Assembly (NCBI RefSeq): GCF_008638305.1
Contig: NZ_VTPZ01000010.1
Coordinates: 56,732 to 120,731 of the forward strand
Direction of reading: 5' to 3'
Length of the DNA: 64,000 bases
Source of the DNA: Pseudomonas profundi
GTDB taxonomy: Bacteria; Pseudomonadota; Gammaproteobacteria; Pseudomonadales; Pseudomonadaceae
Shown here: positions 58,049 through 64,000 of the stretch, piece by piece
How the letters are laid out: each line of letters begins with the position of its first letter
How positions within the stretch are numbered: position 1 is the stretch's first letter
Translations under genes and position numbers: made by a program
The notes under the pieces: model-generated
What the model was told of the DNA's origin: nothing
Seen by the model: only the letters and a program-made list of their open reading frames with translations
Database searches by the model: none

Positions 58049-61000
58049 ACTGTTTCCTCCAGAGGCTGGTAAATCACCACCAACTCGTCGAGGCTGGCGT
58101 GCACCAGCGGTGCGTAGAGTCGGTCACAATACAGCGCGAATTCGCCGCTCAGGCTGAGGCTGGCGAAATCGGGATATTGCCGCTGCAGTACCGCGCTTTT
58201 ACCCACCTCCCCGCCGGCGTTCCAGTTACCTTCATAGGCCTTGATAGCTTCCGCTTCGGCGTGCGCTTCGTCCTTTTTGGCCAGGCCCTTGAGCCAGGCA
58301 AAGGCGGCCTCAGGTGCGCAGGGCAAGGGACGTTCCAGCCCCAATTGATAATCTTCAAGCCAGGTACACAGCATCTCGTCGGCCTGCTCCTGCGGCACGG
58401 GTTTGAAGTGCATGGGGACATCCCCCGCTACCACGTAGCTATGCAGTTCATACCCGCTGGCGCAGGCCACCACATGGGTCGTCCAGTCGGCCAGCAGCTT
58501 GCGCCAGTTCGGACTACCCGTTTTTTTGTCGAGAATCTTCCCCGGCGCCAGACGAATCCGCGCCAGCGCGTTGCCATGCAGAGCAGTGCGCAGCCCGCTT
58601 AACCAACTCGCCAGATGTAATGCGCCGTACTGACCCTGCAACGGGAGGGGCGTCTCTTGTATCGCACCCCAGCTTGCGCACAGGCTCTGATAGTTACGCA
58701 GCTGATCACCCAGTGGCGAGAGCAATTCGTTGGCCGCCATCTCACCAAAACCGGCCAACGGAAACTGCCCCTGGCCTTTGAGCCGGGTCGCAAAGCCTTG
58801 CAGCGCCTGGTCGATATCCATATCGGGTTCGAGACGCTGGCCACTTTCGAGAATGGTCTGGCTCAGGTGATAGGTCTGTAGCCCGTCCAGAGCGAAGGGC
58901 TCGTGATCAATCAGGTTCTCGATGCGGTCATCGAGATAGACCTTGAGCCGTGCGCTGAAAAAGTGCGCCACCGGGTTGCGCAGAAAGCGCTGCAGCGCTT
59001 CCAGCTCGATCGGCGCCTCCGGGGGCATTGCCGGCAATGCCTTATCCGCCTGGACGTCAGCGGGAGTGGCGTGCATCGGCAGCCACTCCCCTGCATAGCT
59101 GAACAGCTCACCGCCGTCCTGAAAGTAGCGCTTGCTGAAGGGTTGCAGGGGATGCTCGATGGTCAGAGCATCCAGCAAATCGCGCTGGTCGGCCGGGTGC
59201 CAACCCGACTGTAGATGATCGCGCAACTGCCCGACCAGCACCGAGGCCGGACGCTCGCTGTTGTCACGAATGCTGTGTCCGATCCAGCTTATGTACAGCC
59301 GCTCGCGCGCGGACAGTAGCGCCTCAAGCAGCAGGTAGCGGTCGTCCTCACGACGCGAACGGTCACCGGGCCGGTAGTCGCGTCCCATCAGATCGAAATC
59401 CAGCGGCGGTTGCGCGCGCGGATAATCGCCATCATTCATGCCCAGCAGGCAGATACGCCGGAACGGGATCGCGCGCATGGGCATCAGCGTACAGAAGTTG
59501 ACGGCACCCGCCAGAAAACGCTGGCTGAGCTGGTTCTGTTCGACTGCGCCGAGCCAGGCTTCACGCGCTACATTCAGCGGCAAGGCATCTTCCAACGCCA
59601 CGCTCTCACAGAGTTCCAGCCAGCCGTCGAGCCCTTCCTGCAACTGGGTCAGCAGACGCTCGTCGCGCTCGGTATCGGCCCGGAAAAAGGCTTGCAGCAG
59701 ATGACGGAAACGCTCGCCCCACACCGCGCAGCTGGCCTGCCCGGCCAGCTCGGTGCAGCTGTGATCCAGCGTATCCAGCAGCTTTACCAGCGGGCCGATC
59801 AGCGCGGCGTCCAGCCCGCCAATTTCGTCATAGGGCTCGATGTCGCCACAGGGCTCGCCGGTGCCAACCGCATAGCCAAGCAACATCCGCCGCAGCCCGA
59901 AGCGCCAGGTGTTGGCATGCAAACCCGCCGGCAGGCCGAGCTCGGCACGACGTTCGGCGTCGAGACCCCAACGGATACCAGAGCCTTCAATCCAGCGGCG
60001 TAGCGTCGGCAGGTCGCTCTCATGAATACCGAAGCGCTGGCGTAGCGCCGGCACGTCGAGCAGATCAAGCACTTCGCTGACCGGCAGCCGGCTATCGGGC
60101 AAACGAAGCAGATGCTCCAGCGCAATCAGCAGCGGATCGATCCCCCGCTGCCCCTGATCCGCCAGCGTGAAAGGAATAAAGCGTTCGTCCTCGGCGCCAT
60201 ATTGGCCAAAGACTGCCAGGATGTGCGGTGCATAGGTATTCACATCCGGAACCATGACGATGATGTCGCGCGGACGCAGGCTGGGGTCAGCGTTGAACCA
60301 GGCAAGCAACTGATCGTGGAGTATCTCGACCTCGCGCTGCGGGCTGTGGCCCAGGTGAAAGCGCAGGGACTGGTCGTTAACCGGATCGACGGCGGGCCAT
60401 AGCTCGCGCGTTTCGGCCAAAGGCCGCAGGTCGAGAATGTCATCCTGTAGCTGACCAAGCAGATGGCTGGTATCAGGTGCGTCAAACAGGTCGATGCGAC
60501 CACCATTGAGACCAGCAAACTGCGCTTCATAGCTGGCGCGGTCATCGTGGCTATCGAGCAGATTGATGTAATCCCGGCCCTGTTTGCCCCAGGCAGCGAG
60601 CAGCGGATGGGCATGTTGATGCAGGCTGTATTCGTCCAGCTGCGCCGGGGTACCGGGACGCCGCTGCTGGCGCTGGTATTGATGGCGCAGCAGATCCTGA
60701 TCGCCGACGATGTCGCCCCAGTGATGCTGGCAGGGGTTGAGTACACATAGCAGCACCTGGCTGAAGCGCCCGACCGCTGCCAGCGCTTCCAGATATTGCG
60801 CCGGCAGTGATGAGATTCCAAACACGATGACCCGGCGCGGCAACCCGGCGGGCCGTTCCGTTGCGCTCTGCAGTGCCTCGACAAAGCGCGGATGAATACC
60901 CGCGCGACTGTCGGCCAGACGCGCCGCACCGACATCTTCAAGCAGGGCGCGCCATAGCGCCGGCTGCCAGCGATCCGCCGGCTCAAGCTGTTTTATGCCG

Positions 61001-61536
61001 TCGCGCGCATGGCGGACCTGATCCCGTCCGGCCGCCCAGTCGGTCAGCCAGTCGGCGCGGTATACCTGGTATTGGTCAAACAGGTCGGCCAACCGCTCTG
61101 AGAGCTGGTATCGCTTGCGACAATCATCATCGTCTGCCAGAAAACGCTGCAACGGCTCGAAGTCGGGCTGGTCCATCAGCGCTGGCAGCAGGCGCATGAG
61201 TCGCCAGGTCAGCGGTGCTTTATCCAGTGGCGAGGTAGTGGGCACGGCTTCAGCGCCCAGCACGCTGCGGTACGCCTGCCACAGAAAACGCGCCGGTAGC
61301 TGCACATCGAACGCCGCGGCGATTCCGCAGCCGCTGGTGTCGTCGTCAGTCACGTCCGCGGCCAGCGCCTGCTTGAGCCATTGCGCAATACCGTTGCTCT
61401 GCACCAGCACCACTTCGTTTTCCAGCGGTCGCAGCGGGTGGCCTGCCACCCAGCTGACCACCAGTTGGCGAAGCGACTCCAGGCGATTGCCATGGATGAT
61501 CATCAGTCCTGGTACCAGGGGCTCGGTTTGCTGCAT
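58045..61536 (-). CDS. recC: Exodeoxyribonuclease V gamma subunit RecC
   Basis: A 1163-residue RecC, the inactive-helicase subunit that holds RecB and RecD together and reads Chi. Seen: LMIIHGNRLESLRQLVV at the start, PLENEVVLVQSNGIAQWLK, CTLMPMRAIPFRRICLLGMNDGDYPR and DRSRREDDRYLLLEALLSAR, all RecC landmarks. The ATG at 61536 has GGAG upstream and gives the family terminus; the open frame runs 34 codons further without similarity. First gene of the recCBD operon. The 292 bases up to the next gene, on the opposite strand, contain no gene. Confidence 0.96.
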   Translation of the reverse strand: MQQTEPLVPGLMIIHGNRLESLRQLVVSWVAGHPLRPLENEVVLVQSNGIAQWLKQALAADVTDDDTSGCGIAAAFDVQLPARFLWQAYRSVLGAEAVPTTSPLDKAPLTWRLMRLLPALMDQPDFEPLQRFLADDDDCRKRYQLSERLADLFDQYQVYRADWLTDWAAGRDQVRHARDGIKQLEPADRWQPALWRALLEDVGAARLADSRAGIHPRFVEALQSATERPAGLPRRVIVFGISSLPAQYLEALAAVGRFSQVLLCVLNPCQHHWGDIVGDQDLLRHQYQRQQRRPGTPAQLDEYSLHQHAHPLLAAWGKQGRDYINLLDSHDDRASYEAQFAGLNGGRIDLFDAPDTSHLLGQLQDDILDLRPLAETRELWPAVDPVNDQSLRFHLGHSPQREVEILHDQLLAWFNADPSLRPRDIIVMVPDVNTYAPHILAVFGQYGAEDERFIPFTLADQGQRGIDPLLIALEHLLRLPDSRLPVSEVLDLLDVPALRQRFGIHESDLPTLRRWIEGSGIRWGLDAERRAELGLPAGLHANTWRFGLRRMLLGYAVGTGEPCGDIEPYDEIGGLDAALIGPLVKLLDTLDHSCTELAGQASCAVWGERFRHLLQAFFRADTERDERLLTQLQEGLDGWLELCESVALEDALPLNVAREAWLGAVEQNQLSQRFLAGAVNFCTLMPMRAIPFRRICLLGMNDGDYPRAQPPLDFDLMGRDYRPGDRSRREDDRYLLLEALLSARERLYISWIGHSIRDNSERPASVLVGQLRDHLQSGWHPADQRDLLDALTIEHPLQPFSKRYFQDGGELFSYAGEWLPMHATPADVQADKALPAMPPEAPIELEALQRFLRNPVAHFFSARLKVYLDDRIENLIDHEPFALDGLQTYHLSQTILESGQRLEPDMDIDQALQGFATRLKGQGQFPLAGFGEMAANELLSPLGDQLRNYQSLCASWGAIQETPLPLQGQYGALHLASWLSGLRTALHGNALARIRLAPGKILDKKTGSPNWRKLLADWTTHVVACASGYELHSYVVAGDVPMHFKPVPQEQADEMLCTWLEDYQLGLERPLPCAPEAAFAWLKGLAKKDEAHAEAEAIKAYEGNWNAGGEVGKSAVLQRQYPDFASLSLSGEFALYCDRLYAPLVHASLDELVVIYQPLEETV

Positions 61537-61828
61537 GAATGCTCCGTAACAGACTGGACGACCGGGCGAAGCTGCACGGCCGCGTTGCAATGTGTGAATA
61601 GTATCAGGCCCGACCACGACATTTGGCGTCGCAGCCACTCAGCGGAACTAACAGGCGTATTCAGCTGTCAGTTCCGGGTGATCCGATGCATTCAGCGACC
61701 GCTTTACCTAACTCAGCCAGACCATGCCAGACCTCAATGCAACGAACTTTTCGCGGCCCCGCTCCATCCGGAGCATGATGTGGGTGAGCCCGACGTCCCA
61801 GGAATGTTTCGCCAAAGGATATAGCCTC

Positions 61829-63304
61829 ATGTTTCGCTACGCCGTGTTGACCCTTTTGCTTGTTACTGCGCCGATGTGCGCTGTCGCCAAATCGCCTGAT
61901 CACCCCCTTCTGAGCCGCTTTCCGGAAGCCCGGGCAACCAGTTATCAGCAGGTAAGTTTCGAGCGCTTTGCCTTGCCGACCGGCTTGCCACCCGAAGAAG
62001 CCAGCATGACCTTTCCCGAGCTCAAGCTGATCGGCGACATGACCCGGCATACCTACCGCATTCGCAACACATCAACCCTGAAGGTATACCAGAACTACAA
62101 AGCCGCAATTGAGCGCGCCGGCATGAACATCCTGTTCGAATGCAGCCGCGATGAGTGCGGCAACCAGCGCCAGATCCAGGAGCTTGGCGCAAAACTGGCT
62201 ATCAGCAATAGCGTATTTACCTTCTGGCAGGACCCCTATTACATTCTCGCTGAAGCCGATGAGGGCAAGGCCCACGTGGCGGTGTTCATTGGTGGCGACG
62301 ACGGAGAAGCCGCGGTGCAACAGGTCATCATCGAGGAGTCCCAGATTCGCGACGACCTCATCGAAATCGACCTGACGTATCTCGATCAGCCACGTGAGCT
62401 TGATACCGAGATCGCTGTGATCACCCCCGCGCAGCGGGCACGGGACCATGCGCTGCTGTCGCGCTATCCAGGAGCGCGTATTCGCGAACGCACACACAGT
62501 GAATACGAACATTTCGTCATCCCGGTCAGCGTTGTGACTGCTTCACGCAACGTAGATGAATTCGAGAAGATCGAATTGACTGGCGAGCTGACCCGGCATT
62601 TCTATGAACTGAACAAGGTGTCCACGCTCAAGGTATACCGCAACTATACGTCCGCGCTGGCGGATGCCGGCTTCGAAATCCTCTATGAATGCTCAAGGGA
62701 GGCGTGCGGCAATTCCACAGAGATTCGCGCGCTGGGTGCCCTCATCGCCAATACCGGCAACGTCTATAACTACTATCGGGACCCGCATTACCTCGTGGCA
62801 CGCCGCGAGACTGTCAACGGCCTGGCTTATATCGCCCTGTTTATCGGCGAGTACCGCGGCGATACCGCTGTCCAGCAGGCCGTTATTGAAACCGGCCCCA
62901 TCGAGATGGGCCTGGTGGCAGTGGATTCGGACCTGCTGCACACTGAGCTGGAGGAATCCGGCAAGGCTTCGATAGAAGGGGTTCAGTTCGACACCGGCAA
63001 ATCGACCATCAGAGCGGAATCCAAGCCGGCGCTCGAAGCGGTTGCCCAACTGCTGAACGATTACCCTGAGCTCCGGTTTTATGTGGTCGGGCATACCGAT
63101 GATGTGGGTTCGCCCGAACTCAACCTGCGCCTGTCAGCTGCGCGGGCGGAGTCTGTGGTTCAGGCGCTGGTCAAGGATCACGGGATAGCTGCCGCACGGC
63201 TGCACTCTGCCGGTATGGGGCCCTATGCGCCACTGGCGAGCAATACCACCGAAGATGGGCGATCCCAGAACCGTCGCGTCGAACTGGTCAGCCGTCTGCC
63301 CTGA
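61829..63304 (+). CDS. OmpA-family protein with two tandem DUF4892 domains
   Basis: A 491-residue secreted protein: signal peptide cleaved near AVA-K (20), two similar DUF4892 units (about 24-185 and 206-365) and a C-terminal OmpA/peptidoglycan-binding domain (about 382-491, GHTDDVGSPELNLRLSAARA and SQNRRVEL). The units share DHxLLSRxPxAR, TRHxYxxxxxSTLKVYxNY, a paired-cysteine motif ECSRxxCGN (104-112, 287-295) and DPxYxxA. Most relatives I know carry a single DUF4892 unit with the OmpA domain, so this is an internal duplication. Probably periplasmic or outer-membrane-linked, bound to the wall. AAAGGA precedes the ATG. Confidence 0.87.
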   Translation: MFRYAVLTLLLVTAPMCAVAKSPDHPLLSRFPEARATSYQQVSFERFALPTGLPPEEASMTFPELKLIGDMTRHTYRIRNTSTLKVYQNYKAAIERAGMNILFECSRDECGNQRQIQELGAKLAISNSVFTFWQDPYYILAEADEGKAHVAVFIGGDDGEAAVQQVIIEESQIRDDLIEIDLTYLDQPRELDTEIAVITPAQRARDHALLSRYPGARIRERTHSEYEHFVIPVSVVTASRNVDEFEKIELTGELTRHFYELNKVSTLKVYRNYTSALADAGFEILYECSREACGNSTEIRALGALIANTGNVYNYYRDPHYLVARRETVNGLAYIALFIGEYRGDTAVQQAVIETGPIEMGLVAVDSDLLHTELEESGKASIEGVQFDTGKSTIRAESKPALEAVAQLLNDYPELRFYVVGHTDDVGSPELNLRLSAARAESVVQALVKDHGIAAARLHSAGMGPYAPLASNTTEDGRSQNRRVELVSRLP

Positions 63305-63411
63305 GCGTCGCCACTGGCGGACCCTGCAAAGCTGCTGAAAAGCATTCAACCGGCGCGTGGAGCTGATCCAGCGTATCAATTGAAAGCGCAGCTGATTAGC
63401 TTGTCCCAAGG

Positions 63412-63952
63412 TTGTCGAGCGCCTCGGGCCATCTTCGGACTCGACGACTGGCCACGGAGTGGCGCCAAAATCGGCGTAGCGCAGGCGCGCTACACCCCCA
63501 GAACAGCAATGCCACTTCCCTCGGATTGTCGGCGCCTCGGGCCATCTTCGGACTCGACGACTGGCCACGGAGTGGCGCCAGAATCGGCGTAGCGCAGGCG
63601 CGCTACACCCCCAGAACAGCAATGCCACTTCCCTCGGATTGTCGGCGCCTCGGGCCGTGTTCGGACTCGACGACCGGCCGCGCAGTGGCGCCAAAATCTG
63701 CGGAGCGCAGGCGCGCTACACCCCCAGAACAGCAATGCCACTTCCCTCGGATTGTCGGCGCCTCGGGCCGTGTTCGGACTCGACGACCGGCCGCGCAGTG
63801 GCGCCAAAATCTGCGGAGCGCAGGCGCGCTACACCCCCAGAACAGCAATGCCACTTCCCTCGGATTGTCGGCGCTTCGGGCCGTGTTCGGACCGACGACT
63901 GGCCGCGCAGTGGCGCCAGAATCGGCGTAGCGCAGGCGCGCTACACCCCCAG
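63412..63952. repeat. Tandem array of a 113-bp unit, about 4.8 copies
   Basis: The marker CCTCGGGCC recurs at 63422, 63535, 63648 and 63761, and as CTTCGGGCC at 63874, an exact 113-base step. Copies 1-2 share GCGTAGCGCAGGCGCGCTAC with an internal GTAGCGC/GCGCTAC stem; copies 3-4 carry a variant (GGAGCGC, TGTTCGG, CCGGCCGCG); copy 5 mixes both and has a one-base deletion. Since 113 is not a multiple of three, the long reading frames through it are artefacts. It follows the DUF4892 gene; 63305-63411 and 63953-64000 show nothing else. Confidence 0.9.
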
Positions 63953-64000
63953 GTAGACACACTATCAGCGGGGGCTTTCTGGGAGTGTCGAGCTCCGTCT

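Noticed and set aside
63412..63952. CRISPR array
   Set aside because: The units are directly adjacent 113-bp near-identical copies without unique spacers, and no cas gene is present.
63412..63962. Long frames on both strands across the 3' tandem array
   Set aside because: The 113-base unit is not a multiple of three; the frames exist because of GC-rich repetition, without starts or domains.

Overview
The window looks like chromosome of a pseudomonad-type gammaproteobacterium (Pseudomonadaceae; a Halopseudomonas or related marine Pseudomonas would fit). The evidence is the gene order rlmE/yhbY/greA/carB/carA/dapB/dnaJ/dnaK/grpE/recN/fur/bamE/rnfH/ratA/smpB/ssrA, a Fur with a single cysteine, an MvaT/MvaU-type protein, the recC-recB-recD order and a tmRNA tag beginning ANDDNYG. 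The genus is inferred from gene content, not measured.

Layout. (1) 1-18.3 kb is a conserved housekeeping block: rRNA methylation and ribosome assembly (rlmE, yhbY), transcript cleavage (greA), carbamoyl-phosphate synthesis (carAB), lysine and peptidoglycan precursor synthesis (dapB), the DnaK chaperone team with a sigma-32-type promoter before grpE, SOS-type recN with a LexA box, fur, outer-membrane assembly (bamE), the rnfH-ratA pair, an NSS transporter, and trans-translation (smpB plus ssrA). (2) 18.4-19.2 kb is fdhD. (3) 19.9-43.3 kb is a large exopolysaccharide locus. It opens with an RfaH/NusG-like gene whose C-terminal domain looks broken and a sequence identical to the enterobacterial ops core, GGCGGTAGCGTG. 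It continues with a small secreted repeat protein, an outer-membrane beta-barrel, a short OPX export protein, a Wzc-like tyrosine autokinase split by a frameshift, a VpsP-like protein and an initiating sugar-phosphate transferase. Then come Ugd, a flippase, glycosyltransferases, the GDP-mannose/GDP-fucose genes (manC, gmd, fcl, gmm), two polymerase/ligase-type membrane proteins, a phosphoribosyltransferase-HAD fusion and a GH5 glycosidase. The genes describe a Wzx/Wzy-type polymer probably containing fucose and glucuronic acid. (4) 43.5-48.7 kb holds a cNMP-CBS-DUF294 protein with a DnaQ-like exonuclease, a palindromic dispersed repeat, a BCCT transporter and a 65-residue MvaU-like protein without a DNA-binding domain. 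(5) 48.8-52.3 kb is a gamma-glutamyl set: lipoprotein gamma-glutamyltransferase, amidoligase and class I glutamine-amidotransferase-like hydrolase. (6) 52.3-61.5 kb is recCBD. (7) 61.8-64 kb is a duplicated-DUF4892/OmpA protein followed by a 113-bp tandem repeat array.

The observations most worth following are the ops/RfaH control of the polysaccharide locus with its two disrupted genes, the PRT-HAD fusion, the truncated MvaU-like protein, the gamma-glutamyl ligase/hydrolase/transferase cassette, and two inverted-repeat-bounded dispersed elements of similar architecture. No CRISPR array, integrase, transposase or prophage gene was seen.
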